Source: Verrucomicrobiota bacterium (lineage in GTDB: Bacteria; Auribacterota; JABMQX01; JAFGEW01). From it: DNA of 64,000 nt. The stretch covers positions 1 through 64,000 of the forward strand of contig JAFGEW010000132.1 of NCBI GenBank assembly GCA_016931415.1. The letters run 5' to 3'. The position numbers and the translations under genes are program-made. Position 1 is the first letter of the stretch; each line of letters opens with the position of its first letter. This document shows positions 1-10,329 of this stretch, piece by piece. The notes below the pieces were generated by a model that was not told where the DNA came from, did no database searches, and saw only the letters and a list, made by a program, of their open reading frames with translations.

Positions 1-12
1 CGAAGCGCGAGC

Positions 13-137
13 GATGTAGGGCGGGTCGCCCTCGGCCCGCCGCGTGCACCGAGCATGTACTGGTCGTCGAGGGTATGTGCTCACTGAGCGCGTCGTTGGC
101 GTATCGCGGCGGGCGCAGGGGCGCCCGCCCTACATTC
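13..137. repeat. REP-like inverted repeat
   Basis: The arms TGTAGGGCGGG (about 15-26) and CCCGCCCTACA (about 125-135) are inverted copies, each extended by GC-rich palindromic sequence. It lies downstream of the first PEP-CTERM gene and looks like an intergenic REP/BIME-type element. Similar palindromes recur in the window. Confidence 0.6.
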
Positions 138-197
138 GCGATCATCGTCGAATAGGTGTATCAGAAGTCCAAGATACACCGCACGACGCTGTGGTCT

Positions 198-977
198 TCA
201 GCGCGTACGCCGCTTGAGCAGAGCCAACCCGGCGATGGCGAGCAGTCCGAGCGTCGCCGGTTCGGGGATGGCCGTACCCGTCAGGCGGAACGACATGTCG
301 GCCGAGCCGAGGAGGTCGTCGGGCATCGTGCCGAAATACACGGTCGGGATAATGCCCATGAAGTCTGTGTACATCCACGCCAGATGGGCCCACTCGTCGG
401 TGGGCTGTGCGAATCCAAGGGAGACCGCGTCGTCGCCCCAGGTCGAGGCGTTGATGTCGCGGAACTTCCAGTAGAAAGCGCCGTCGCCCGGGAGCACGCC
501 CTGGATGCCGATCCAGTAGACCGTGCCGTCCTGCTGGACAAACCAGTCCTCTTCGGGAAGGTTGATCTTGAAGCGCGCCGAATCGGGGGTCTGCTCGATG
601 AGCTGCCAGCCGAGGCCGAGCGGGTCGTCCAGGCCGGCCTTGCCGACGAAGATCTCGTCAACGAGCTCGTCCGGGTGGCTCGCCTCGTCGGGTGTGGCCG
701 GGACGTCGCCCCAGAACGTGATGCGGAATGCACTGAGAGCTTCGGGGTTGTCGCAGTAGCCGTAGAACTCGATGTCGGTGATCCAGCCGGTCTCGGTGCA
801 GAGGAAGTCGTCGGCGACGAGCAGGTTCTCGTTGTCATTGACGTAGCTCTGCCAGATCCACATCGAGGACGGATCGAGCTGGTCCCATTTGACGTCGTGC
901 GGCCAGTCGGCGAGCGCCGCCGGCGTAAGCGCAAGGCCGAGGCCGCACAGCAAGGTCAGCAGTAGAACGTGTCTCAT
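198..977 (-). CDS. PEP-CTERM sorting domain surface protein
   Basis: Exported protein of 259 residues. It has a clear signal peptide (MRHVLLLTLLCGLGLALTPAALA), a roughly 200-residue beta-rich domain of unknown function containing VADDFLCTETGWITDIEF, and a C-terminal PEP-CTERM signal (PEPATLGLL, hydrophobic stretch, then KRRTR). PEP-CTERM tails are known to be recognised by exosortases that process exopolysaccharide-associated surface proteins. No exosortase lies in this window. The start is supported by a GGGGGAGGAAG ribosome binding site. A paralog with the same architecture follows about 1.5 kb away on the same strand. The function of the central domain is not known to me. Confidence 0.9.
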   Translation of the reverse strand: MRHVLLLTLLCGLGLALTPAALADWPHDVKWDQLDPSSMWIWQSYVNDNENLLVADDFLCTETGWITDIEFYGYCDNPEALSAFRITFWGDVPATPDEASHPDELVDEIFVGKAGLDDPLGLGWQLIEQTPDSARFKINLPEEDWFVQQDGTVYWIGIQGVLPGDGAFYWKFRDINASTWGDDAVSLGFAQPTDEWAHLAWMYTDFMGIIPTVYFGTMPDDLLGSADMSFRLTGTAIPEPATLGLLAIAGLALLKRRTR

Positions 978-1243
978 TCGATTTCTTCCTCCCCCTTTTC
1001 ACAGTGAATGGATTGTGCGTGCTCTTTGAGGCGATCCAGCACGGGCTTGGGATCCCGTCGCACGACACGAGCCGGAGAGATGCGACGGCCCGTCGGTCAC
1101 GCGCGGGAACACAGAACCCCGATACCCAAAGACGTGAATACAATAGCATATTTCGCCCTGGGAATCAAGAGCAAAGGGATGCCCGGATCGGCGGGCCGCA
1201 GTCGTCAGGTGGAGCCTGGAAGCTCCGTCAGGAGCGTTTGGCA

Positions 1244-1437
1244 GTAGCCACGGGCGAGAGCCCGTGGACCGGCGTATCACGCAACGTTCCGAGCCCCTTG
1301 AGGGGCGATTGAGGTCCAGAACCTGGACGAGGAATCTCAATCGCCCCTCAAGGGGCTCGGGGTGTTTCTCGTTGCCTTCTGCCCCACGGGTTCGCACCCG
1401 TGGCTACTCCCAGCCGCCCCGCCTTGGCGGGGCTCGC
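1244..1437. repeat. cluster of REP-like palindromes
   Basis: Contains a perfect 23-bp inverted repeat (1291-1313 with 1336-1358, core GAGCCCCTTGAGGGGCGATT). It is flanked by two smaller palindromes: CCACGGGCGAGAGCCCGTGG, and CCACGGGTTCGCACCCGTGG followed by CTAC. Related units occur at 25.5, 33.2 and 51.2 kb. Confidence 0.8.
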
Positions 1438-1450
1438 CTGCGCCATCGGA

Positions 1451-1557
1451 CACGCGCCGCGTCGTGCTTGCCAGCCGCCCTCCTCCGTGCGTCACACCCA
1501 TCGGGTGAAGGCCTTCTCGACGAGGAAGGCCCGTTATCCGAGAATCCGGGGATGGTT
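1451..1557. repeat. dispersed repeat, copy A
   Basis: About 107 bp, closely matching 19742-19868. Shared blocks include CACGCGCCGCGTCGTGCT, GTGCGTCACACCCATCGGGT and CTTCTCGACGAGGAA. Copy A lacks about 22 bp of a palindromic insert (CCGCCACAGCGGGGCTCG) present in copy B. Copy B appears to have replaced the 5' part of a gene. Confidence 0.8.
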
Positions 1558-1607
1558 GGCGTCGCTCTGGACGGCGGCGGGGCCGGGGGGCCCCGCCCTA
1601 CATGCGG

Positions 1608-2014
1608 CCGCCTCCGTGCTCTCCGTGGTCAGTCCTCTCCGTCCCCGTGCCCCCCGTGGTTAGCTCCCTCCATCTCCGTGCCCTTCGTGCTCTCCGTGGT
1701 TGGTTCTCTCTTCAGACAGGATTTACAGGATTCACAGGATCAGGGCGATCCAGTCGATCCAGTTGATCCTGTCCATTTTCCTCCTTCCTCGTTCCGTGTT
1801 TCCGCCTCACCCTCCGTGCTCTCCGTGTCCCCCGTGGTTAATTCTCTCCGTCCCCGTGCCCCCCGTGGTTAGCTCCCTCCATCTCCGTGCCCTCCGTCCC
1901 CGTGCCCCCCGTGGTTGGTCCCTTCCGTCCCCGTGCCCCCCGTGGTTAGCTCCCTCCACCTCCGTGCCCTTCGTGCCCTCCGTGGTTGGTCCCTTCCGTC
2001 CCCGTGCTCTCCGC
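1608..2014. repeat. tandem low-complexity CCGTGG repeats
   Basis: Many imperfect direct units built on CTCCGTG, CCCCCCGTGGTT and AGCTCCCTCC. They are interrupted at about 1705-1795 by a different short-repeat block (ACAGGATTCACAGGATCAG, and GATCCAGTCGATCCAGTTGA). On the other strand this reads as ACCACGGAGGGCACGGAG-type sequence. A related inverted pair sits at 33943-34000. Confidence 0.8.
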
Positions 2015-2450
2015 CTCCTCATCCAACGCGCAGGTCTGGAACTATGCGGAGCGGTCGCACGTTGAAGCTCTTGACTGGTCGAGGGCATGAAGAAGCGAGG
2101 AAGCCGACAACCCTGTCATGTGAGCCGCTGCGTTTTTTTCTTGACGCGGCCTTCGGCTTAGGGTAGTGAGGCAGATGCACGGCCCCAATGGGCAGCCCGA
2201 GCAAAGGGGGACCAGGGACCACTACGAGATACTTGACATCAAGCGGCGGTTTGTGGACTGTGGCACTGACCGCTGCATAAAAGCTGGGTGGGCGCGCTCT
2301 TCTCCTTCCATTTCTGTTCCCAGCCACTTCGAAGGGTGCGCTCACCCGTTTTTTGTCTTCACGCAGCCGCCCCCTCGCCCACCTCGTTTCTCGTCGAGAA
2401 AGGCGCTCCAAACCCTCCGCGTTGCGTCGGCCTGCATCGAGGAAAGAACA

Positions 2451-2486
2451 GCGCCACCGCAGCCGCTTTCGCAGCCGTGGTGGCGC
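2451..2486 (-). terminator. candidate terminator stem-loop
   Basis: GCGCCACC (2451-2458) pairs perfectly with GGTGGCGC (2479-2486). The hairpin lies 44 bases downstream of the second PEP-CTERM gene in its direction of transcription. The following sequence is only modestly T-rich, so termination is uncertain. Confidence 0.4.
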
Positions 2487-2529
2487 GTGTGTTTGTCTCA
2501 GTCTTGACTGTCGAGTCGTTGCCCGACGG

Positions 2530-3294
2530 CTACGCGCGCTTTTTGCGCCAGTACAGTCCGGCCAGCGCCGCACCCATCGTCACGAGGCTGAGCGAAGCTG
2601 GCTCGGGAACCGCCGTGCCCGTGAGACGGAACGACAGGTCGGCCGACGTCCAGCCCGCCGGCAACAGGCCCTCGTAGGTCTGGAGTCCAGCGGTCGCGCA
2701 CCAGCCGTAGTGCACCCAGCCAGGCGCGCCGGTGGCCCAGGTGACGGCATCATCCAACGAGTTGCCGGCATTCTGGCTCAGAACGGCCCACATGAATCCG
2801 GGCGGGCCCTGAATGCCGATCCAGTAGATATTGCCTTCTGTCTGAAGGAACCAGTTGTCTTCCGGCAGGTCGATCTTGAACTTCAGCTCAGTCCCGCTCG
2901 CCACGTAATCAGCGACTTCCTTCCATCCGAGGCTGAGTGGGTCCGCTGGATCAGCCGAGCCGACCGTGATGTCCCACAGGAGATCGCCCGGGTGGCTTTC
3001 GTCCACGTCCGTCGCCGGGACGTCGGACCAGAACGTGATCCGAAGCGTTCTGTCGGGATATGGGGCGAGTTGCCGGAATGGATCAGCGATGATCTCGATG
3101 TCGGTGATCCAGCCCGTCTCGCCGCACAGGAAGTCGTCGGCCGTTACCTGCGAGGCGAGCTGCGCCCAGGCAAAGGAGCCGGAGATCGGATCGAGCTGGT
3201 CCCACTTGACCGGGTGGTCCCAGTCCGCGAGCGCCGCAGGGGCAAACGCCAAGACAAGAGCGCACAATGAGATCAGTGTCGTAACCCTCTTCAT
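2530..3294 (-). CDS. PEP-CTERM sorting domain surface protein (paralog)
   Basis: Secreted protein of 254 residues, paralogous to the PEP-CTERM gene at the left edge. It has a signal peptide (MKRVTTLISLCALVLAFAPAALA), a shared core starting with HPVKWDQLDP and including TADDFLCGETGWITDIEI, and a C-terminal PEPASLSL motif with a hydrophobic helix and basic end (RKKRA). I chose the internal ATG because the AGGAGG box lies directly against the ATG two codons upstream and is correctly spaced for this one. The two copies are separated by repeats, as expected for an old tandem duplication. Function unknown. Confidence 0.9.
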   Translation of the reverse strand: MKRVTTLISLCALVLAFAPAALADWDHPVKWDQLDPISGSFAWAQLASQVTADDFLCGETGWITDIEIIADPFRQLAPYPDRTLRITFWSDVPATDVDESHPGDLLWDITVGSADPADPLSLGWKEVADYVASGTELKFKIDLPEDNWFLQTEGNIYWIGIQGPPGFMWAVLSQNAGNSLDDAVTWATGAPGWVHYGWCATAGLQTYEGLLPAGWTSADLSFRLTGTAVPEPASLSLVTMGAALAGLYWRKKRA

Positions 3295-3300
3295 ACTCAT

Positions 3301-3631
3301 CCTCCTCTTTGTGGTGAACTGACACCATGTACCCCTCTGATCGCCTGCTCAGCGCGTCCTCTCGAAGCCGTTACCGTGCCCAGGAGGCCGCACGTGAGCG
3401 AGGATCACATTCAGGACATGCCGAGCATGGCTGAATGGAGAGACAGAAGCATGTTCGGTCTCACAATGGGGTCCCGATACCCACGAACAACGACCATTAT
3501 GCTAGCACAAAGGATTAGGCAATGCAAGTGGAAATGAGCAGAATTGCAGATCATTGACGGCCGTGGAACTGAAGACCGCGGACGGCCGATTACAGTGGGG
3601 TATGGCTACTTCGTTACATAGGGAGGGACGC
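3301..3631. other. intergenic region between divergent genes
   Basis: This gap of about 330 bp separates the divergent PEP-CTERM and aldo/keto reductase genes and must carry both promoters. I see no convincing promoter pair, structure or gene. Confidence 0.5.
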
Positions 3632-4603
<972 letters not shown>

Positions 4604-4708
4604 TCGCTCCCCGTTCCGTCCGGGTGTGATAGGATTCGTTTTGCGTGCGGGGCGTCGGCGTTCCCGTATGGCGCGGTATCCGGAACACCCTGGCGGAGGC
4701 TTTGGCAG

Positions 4709-5449
4709 ATGAAACGCGTGGGCTGGCAAGCGTGGTTTGCGATCGCGTTGGTGGCGCTTTCGGCCGTGCTGTATGTGGTGCACTACGGCGTATTCCGCGA
4801 TGCGCACCACATCTTCATCTACCTGCTCGGCGATATCGCGTTCGTGCCGCTCGAGGTGCTGTTCGTCACGCTTATCGTCCACCGTCTGCTGACCAATCAC
4901 GAGAAACGTTCGCTGCTGCACAAGCTCAACATGGTGATCGGCACGTTCTTCCGTGAGATGGGCACGGAGCTGCTCGCTCAGCTCGTTGCGCGCGACACGG
5001 AATGCGAGCGCCTCAGCGACGCACTGCGCGTGCAGGCCGAATGGACCAACGATGCGTTCATTGACGCGGCCCGCCGTCTCACGCGGCACAAGCCCGAGAT
5101 TGACGCGCGCCGAGGCGATCTCGGAACGCTGGCCGACTTTCTCAGCCGTCAGCGCGACTTCCTGCTCGCCTTGCTGCAGAACCCCAACCTGCTCGAGCAC
5201 GAGGCGTTCAGCGATCTGCTCTGGGCCGTGTTCCATCTCGCCGACGAGCTGGGCCACCGACGCGACCTGAAGAGCCTCGGCGATGCCGACTGCCGGCATC
5301 TTGCGGGCGACATGGCGCGCGTGCACAGGCTGCTCGTCGCGCAGTGGGTCGGCTACATGAAGCACCTCAAGGACGACTACCCGTTCCTGTTCTCGCTCGC
5401 GCTGCGGACCAACCCGTTCGATCCCGAGGCGCGCGTTGAGGTGGCATAG
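4709..5449 (+). CDS. two-TM membrane protein of unknown function
   Basis: 246 residues. Two hydrophobic segments near the N-terminus (about residues 8-28 and 36-60) are followed by a long soluble, mostly helical and charged region (from HRLLTNHEKRSLLHKLN onward). That region is probably cytoplasmic and has coiled-coil character. I recognise no catalytic motif. It follows the aldo/keto reductase on the same strand with a gap of about 105 bp and converges with the sensor-like gene 15 bp downstream. Confidence 0.75.
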   Translation: MKRVGWQAWFAIALVALSAVLYVVHYGVFRDAHHIFIYLLGDIAFVPLEVLFVTLIVHRLLTNHEKRSLLHKLNMVIGTFFREMGTELLAQLVARDTECERLSDALRVQAEWTNDAFIDAARRLTRHKPEIDARRGDLGTLADFLSRQRDFLLALLQNPNLLEHEAFSDLLWAVFHLADELGHRRDLKSLGDADCRHLAGDMARVHRLLVAQWVGYMKHLKDDYPFLFSLALRTNPFDPEARVEVA

Positions 5450-5464
5450 CCCGAGGCGCGCCGA

Positions 5465-7912
5465 TCAGGACGCTACCGCCTCGGCGATGGCGGCGAGCAG
5501 GGCGTGGATGTCGAAGGGCTTGGTGATGAGGCGGCAGCGGGCGTTGTGAATGAAGGCGCTCGTGCGCGTGTCGCAGACTCCAGCCGTCGTGAAGACAATG
5601 CGCGAGGCAAGCTCGGGGCGTTCCTTGGCAACGTGGGCGTGCAAGTCAACGCCGCTCAAGCCCAATGCGCCGGGCGAGTTGCACGCCCCCAGGTCGGCGA
5701 TGACGGCGTCGAACGTCGAGGACTCGAGGGCCTGAAGCGCGGCATCGGTCGTCGAGCAGACGACAACGCGGTGACGGGCGCCCGCGAGGAGCTTCTTCAT
5801 CATCGAGCGCGTCTCGCTGTCCGGCTCGATGACGAGGATGCGCAGTGGCCCGGCCAGCGAGCACGCGTTGCCCACGACGGCGTTGACGTCGCAGGGCCGT
5901 GGCACGGGGGCGGCCGGACGGACCGAGGCGATGAACGACTCGACGAGCCGGCGAACGCTCTGAGCGCAACGCTCGATGGCGTTGACGTGCGCCATCTCGC
6001 CGATGCCCATGCGCCGCTGCTGGAGCATCTGGGCGTGGCCGACAACGGGACCGAGCCGGGTGTTGAGGTCGCGCGCCAGATCGGTAAGGAGCGAAGCCGT
6101 CTCGTCGTTCCGGCGCGATGCCTCGGCGTCGTTGCGCGCGAGGACCTGCTCGGTCACGTCGTCGAGGACCAGAAGAACGCGGGTGTCATCGCCCGCGGCA
6201 ACGACCGGCGTGCCGCGTGCCGAGAGCCACCCCGGCTTCGTCTCGCCCGGCGGCGTGTGGGGAAACGGGGTGGTGGTGAACGGCCGGCCCTCGAACGCCC
6301 CGCGGAGCTCGCCGGCGATGCAGGCGAGCGGGGCGTTCTCGTCGTTGACGACATCGGTGCCGACCAGCTCGTCGGGCGCCTTGCCCACGAAGAGGAGCCG
6401 GGCGAACGCGGCATTGGCGATTTCGACGTAGCCGCATGCATCGATCAAGGCCAGGGCGAGCGGCGCTTCGAGGAGGCAGCGCAGGCGGTTCCGCGTCTCG
6501 CGATGGAGTTCGGCGGCACGTACGACGTTCGTGATGTTGCGGAAGGCGAGCACGAGTGTGCCGTCGTCGAGCGCGGCGACCGAGCAGGCGGCGCGGAAAG
6601 TGGAGTCGTCGGTCCGCCGCCCGATCAGGAGCCGCGACAGCGGCGCGGGGGCACGGCCCGCCTCGGCAAGCAAGGTGCTCAGCTCGTCGCGCCGGCCCAG
6701 CAGGCCGCGCTCGCAGAGATTGGTGCGCACGAGATCAGAGCGCGCCGCACCGAGCAGATGGGCGGCGGCATTGCTCAGATCGAGAAGCAGGCCGGACTGA
6801 TTGAGGAGCAGGACCGGCTCGGGGACAGCCTGGACGAGATCGTGCAGCCGCGTGGCGGCGGCGTCCAGGCGCGCCGAGAGCGCGGCGTTGTCGAGCGCGG
6901 TGCCGAGCGCGATGGCGGCCGTCTCGACGAATTCAGTATCGTCGGCGGGCAGGGCGCTCTCGGCGCCGAAGGCGCCGCCGCCGGCCGTGCCGACGAGCAG
7001 CCATCCGGCCGGCTCCTTACCACGAGGGACGAAGGCGGCGAAGACGGACCGCACGCCGGCGCCTGCCAGTTCGGCCTGGCCGTCACCAAAGGTGTCATGC
7101 CTGAACGTGGCGCCGCGCGGGCCTCGGGGCAGGGCGCCGAGCGCCGAGTCGTCGAGCTGGATCGCTTCGCCAAGTTCACGTTGGGCGTACTCGACCGGCC
7201 AGATGCCTTCGAGACGCAGCGCGTGGCGGTCGGTCTGACGCACCAGGATGCAGAGGCGGCAGTTGAGCTCATCGTGCAGTCGGCGCAGGACGGCCTCGAC
7301 CGCCTTCGCCGGCGTCTGGCCGCGCACTTCGAGCAGCATCTGGCGCAGCACGTCGAGGCGGCGCGAACGGCGCACGTCGCGGTCGTACAACGCGGTCCAG
7401 GCGAGGCCCTCGCGCAGGTCCTGGGCGGCCGAGACCAGCGCGTCGAAGCCGGACGGAGGCGTGGCGGGACCCTCGGGGAGCGCTGGTGGAGCCTGTTCAA
7501 CGCCGTCGCGGATCCACGAGAGGAGCCGCTGGAGGCCGATGCGGACGCTCGCGGCATTGTCGGCCCCTTCGATGGCTTGCTCGACGGCCTCAGAGACGCT
7601 GCGGCAGACAGTGGTGCAGACGTGGACGGCCTCGTCGTGCGTGTGCTCAGCAAGGCGGCCCGACTCGGCGTGTTCGGGCCAGAACCGTTCAATAGCCTCA
7701 AGGTCGTTCTGTTCCAACGCCATGCACAGCACGTCGACGAACTCATCGACAAGCCGGGCGTAGATGGCCGAGGGCAGCGGCCTTGAGAACCTGAGCCGCT
7801 TCGAGCTCTTCAGGGTCGAATCGAGCCAGAGGCCGCGCACCACGGATTTTGAGGCGCGCAGCACGGTCTCAAGGCGGCGCGCTACCTCCTGACGTATGCC
7901 GATCGTTCCCAC
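5465..7912 (-). CDS. GAF-PAS-receiver protein with degenerate histidine kinase core
   Basis: 815 residues from a GTG start preceded by a purine-rich AGAGAGAACGG stretch. A longer frame to 8176 would overlap the divergent glycosidase gene. Order of parts: an N-terminal helical domain resembling RsbR-type sensor regions (residues about 1-150); a GAF-like domain (about 190-360); two PAS-like domains (the first around QAVPEPVLLLNQSG, the second around LALIDACGYVEIANAAF); a helical hairpin resembling HisKA (LLTDLARDLNTRLGPVVGHA); and a C-terminal receiver (phospho-acceptor Asp in AVIADLGA, conserved Lys in LITKPFD). The expected phospho-acceptor His is Arg, and no HATPase domain lies between the hairpin and the receiver. 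It probably senses and relays without kinase activity of its own. Confidence 0.8.
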   Translation of the reverse strand: MGTIGIRQEVARRLETVLRASKSVVRGLWLDSTLKSSKRLRFSRPLPSAIYARLVDEFVDVLCMALEQNDLEAIERFWPEHAESGRLAEHTHDEAVHVCTTVCRSVSEAVEQAIEGADNAASVRIGLQRLLSWIRDGVEQAPPALPEGPATPPSGFDALVSAAQDLREGLAWTALYDRDVRRSRRLDVLRQMLLEVRGQTPAKAVEAVLRRLHDELNCRLCILVRQTDRHALRLEGIWPVEYAQRELGEAIQLDDSALGALPRGPRGATFRHDTFGDGQAELAGAGVRSVFAAFVPRGKEPAGWLLVGTAGGGAFGAESALPADDTEFVETAAIALGTALDNAALSARLDAAATRLHDLVQAVPEPVLLLNQSGLLLDLSNAAAHLLGAARSDLVRTNLCERGLLGRRDELSTLLAEAGRAPAPLSRLLIGRRTDDSTFRAACSVAALDDGTLVLAFRNITNVVRAAELHRETRNRLRCLLEAPLALALIDACGYVEIANAAFARLLFVGKAPDELVGTDVVNDENAPLACIAGELRGAFEGRPFTTTPFPHTPPGETKPGWLSARGTPVVAAGDDTRVLLVLDDVTEQVLARNDAEASRRNDETASLLTDLARDLNTRLGPVVGHAQMLQQRRMGIGEMAHVNAIERCAQSVRRLVESFIASVRPAAPVPRPCDVNAVVGNACSLAGPLRILVIEPDSETRSMMKKLLAGARHRVVVCSTTDAALQALESSTFDAVIADLGACNSPGALGLSGVDLHAHVAKERPELASRIVFTTAGVCDTRTSAFIHNARCRLITKPFDIHALLAAIAEAVAS

Positions 7913-8123
7913 AGGACCGTTCTCTCTGCTGGTTCGAATCGAGGCGCAACACCAACCCACGCTCCGGCGGGCGCCGGAGCCACAGGCGGCTGTCTCCTCG
8001 ACATCCAATGTAGCCGCGTGCGGGGAAGGCGTCAAGGGACCATGTCGCGCTTGGAGGCGATTGCCCTTGCCCGGGGCCGGACATGAAAGCACAATCGTTA
8101 CGGAATGCGAGGAGCACGGGTTG

Positions 8124-10313
8124 ATGCGGGCGGAGTCCGAGGTCAGGCAACACAACGGCGTGCCCTGGCTGTTCATAAACGGTGAACCGGCGTCGCCGCA
8201 TTGGGCCTACTGCACGCCGGAGCGGGCCAACAGCTTCACGCGCGCGGGCATCCGCATCCTGACCTTCACGTTCCCGCGATCACGCGAGATCAGCCTGTGG
8301 TGGAGGGGGCCGGGCGAGTACGATTTCTCGACGACACGCCGGCTGCTCGACGACTTCGCCTGCTCCGCGCCGGAGGCCTGGCTCGTGCCGCGCATCCACT
8401 TCGGCTACGCGGAGATGGACTGGTTCCCCGACCGCTATCCCGAGGAATGCGCCCTGGCGCTGCGCATTGACACGGGCGAGCCGGACCGGGCATTCGTGGT
8501 GGACGGCGTCACGCGCATGCAACACTCGATGGCATCCGAGGTCTGGCGGGCGCTGGCAGGCGAGGCGCTCACGGCGCTCATCGAGGACTGCGAGGCGCAC
8601 TGTGGCGACCGGATCATCGGTTACCACATTGGCGGCGGGCACACGGCCGAGTGGTTCCCCTGGAACGTAGTGAACGAGAACTCGCTCGACGATTACAGCG
8701 AGCCGATGCGGCGCGCGTTTCGCGAGTTCCTCCGGCGGAAATACGGGACCGACGACGGGCTGCGGAAGGCATGGCATCGAGCCGAGGTGTCGCTCAACTC
8801 GGCTGCGATCCCCTCGCCCCAGCGCCGGGCCAATCCGGATGCCGGGTCCTTCTACGATCCGGCGACAAGCCGCGACATCATCGATTACCAGCGCTGCTAC
8901 GGCCAGGAGACGGCCCGGAGCGCCGTCCGCATGTGCCGCGTGGCCAAGGACGCCACTCAGGGCCGCAAGATCACGGGCGTTTTCCACGGCTACCTCATGA
9001 CGTTCGACACGGTGCTCTGCCCGCAGCGCGGCGGACACCTCGGCTTCGACCTGGTGCTGGATTCGCCGCATGTGGACTTCGTGACCAGCCCGTACCTGTA
9101 TGAGAACCGGGGCTGGGGCGGCGCGCACTATGCCCAGAGTTTGCCGCGCTCGATCCAGGCGCGCGGCAAGCTCTATGTGGACGAGATCGACTCGCCGCCC
9201 TTCGGCGAGGGGAAGGTGTCAGGGCCGTTCGCCCGCGTTCGGCTCTCCCGCAAGCCCGATCAATGGACGCAGACGCTGCGGCGCGACTGGGCCTACAACG
9301 CCGCAATGGGAACCGCGGGATGGTGGATGGACCTGATCGACGCGGGTTGGTACGGCGATGAGGGAAGCGTCGAGGTCCTGCGCGAACTGGTCCGGGCCGA
9401 CGCACTGCTCAGCGGACGCGAGCGGGGATCGGCCGCCGAGATCGCCGTGGTGCTCGACCTCGACTCCCACGCGGCCGCGGCCCCGGGACCGTCGTTCCAG
9501 GAGCCCTTCATCGGCTTCCTCGTGCAGTGGGAGCTGGCCCGCATCGGCGCGCCGTTCGACGTCGTGCTGCTCGATGATCTTCTGAAGAGACGTGCCGGCC
9601 CGTACCGCCTGCTCTTTGTGCCGCAGCTCGCCCATATCACGGACGAGACGCGCACAGCTCTCAGGCAGTATCTGAACAATTCGAACAGCTCAGTCTTCTG
9701 GCTCCACGCCCCGGGCTTCCTGGCTGAAAGCGATGATATCAGCGGCTATAACATGCGCGCACTGTGTGGCTTCAACATCGCCATCGAACGTACTACTGGA
9801 CATCTCGATGCCGCGATCACCTCCTACGGGCACTGGCTGACAAGGGGTGTTGCACCTGGGACGTCGTATGGGTCAAGCAGTGGATTAGCTGATCGGCAGC
9901 AAGTGTCGCTGGGCTGGACGCTTGACGCGACACGAATTGGACCGCGGGCGACGATTGTGGACGATGGTGTCGACGTGCTGGCACGGTTCGAGACGGGCGG
10001 CGCGGTGCTGGCGGTGAGAGAGTCGGACCGGCGATTCGACGTGCTCTCGACGGTGCCGGCGCCGCCGACACAGGTGCTCCGGAACGCCGCCGAACGGGCC
10101 GGAGTACACCTGTATACACCGCCGGGCGACGTCGTGTATGCGGGGAAGTCGTTCCTGGGCGTCGTGGCGGGCAGCGAAGGTGCTCGGACCATCCGGTTGC
10201 CCGAGGAGTCGCACGTGACAGACCTGTTGACGGGCCGGGTCGTCGTGGAAAGGGGACGCAGCTTCGGGCTTGTTCTGCTCACCCATCACTGCGCGCTGTT
10301 CCTTGTCGAGTAG
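8124..10313 (+). CDS. GH42-like beta-galactosidase family protein
   Basis: 729 residues, no signal peptide, so probably cytoplasmic. The N-terminal half looks like a glycoside hydrolase TIM barrel of the GH42/GH-A type: WAYCTPERANSFTRAGIR, the candidate acid/base region YHIGGGHTAEWF, the typical segment FREFLRRKYGTDDGLRKAW, and a candidate nucleophile Glu in LYVDEIDSPPF. The middle (about 430-560) resembles the trimerisation/flavodoxin-like domain of these enzymes (YRLLFVPQLAHITDETR). Such enzymes hydrolyse terminal galactosides or related sugars; the exact substrate is unknown. The ATG has GAGGAG upstream. The frame extends to 7896 but would overlap the divergent sensor gene. Low-complexity palindromes follow it. 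Confidence 0.8.
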   Translation: MRAESEVRQHNGVPWLFINGEPASPHWAYCTPERANSFTRAGIRILTFTFPRSREISLWWRGPGEYDFSTTRRLLDDFACSAPEAWLVPRIHFGYAEMDWFPDRYPEECALALRIDTGEPDRAFVVDGVTRMQHSMASEVWRALAGEALTALIEDCEAHCGDRIIGYHIGGGHTAEWFPWNVVNENSLDDYSEPMRRAFREFLRRKYGTDDGLRKAWHRAEVSLNSAAIPSPQRRANPDAGSFYDPATSRDIIDYQRCYGQETARSAVRMCRVAKDATQGRKITGVFHGYLMTFDTVLCPQRGGHLGFDLVLDSPHVDFVTSPYLYENRGWGGAHYAQSLPRSIQARGKLYVDEIDSPPFGEGKVSGPFARVRLSRKPDQWTQTLRRDWAYNAAMGTAGWWMDLIDAGWYGDEGSVEVLRELVRADALLSGRERGSAAEIAVVLDLDSHAAAAPGPSFQEPFIGFLVQWELARIGAPFDVVLLDDLLKRRAGPYRLLFVPQLAHITDETRTALRQYLNNSNSSVFWLHAPGFLAESDDISGYNMRALCGFNIAIERTTGHLDAAITSYGHWLTRGVAPGTSYGSSSGLADRQQVSLGWTLDATRIGPRATIVDDGVDVLARFETGGAVLAVRESDRRFDVLSTVPAPPTQVLRNAAERAGVHLYTPPGDVVYAGKSFLGVVAGSEGARTIRLPEESHVTDLLTGRVVVERGRSFGLVLLTHHCALFLVE

Positions 10314-10329
10314 CGCCGGCGTCTCGCGG

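Larger units (their letters stand above)
978..2529. other. gene-free repeat-rich region
   Basis: I see no convincing gene between the two PEP-CTERM genes. The open frames are low-complexity products of repeats. The region holds REP-like palindromes (1244-1437), one copy of a dispersed repeat (1451-1557), a tandem array of CCGTGG-type units (1608-2014) and a stem-loop just downstream of the second PEP-CTERM gene. Confidence 0.7.

Noticed and set aside
1264-2065. Open frames through the 1.2-2.1 kb region that might be short proteins
   Set aside because: Their sequence consists of Arg/Pro/Ser-rich repeats that track the tandem DNA repeats; no start site, conserved motif or signal is supported.
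5504-7786. Long plus-strand frame opposite the sensor-like gene
   Set aside because: It is antisense to a gene with recognisable PAS and receiver motifs; its own product has no such motif.
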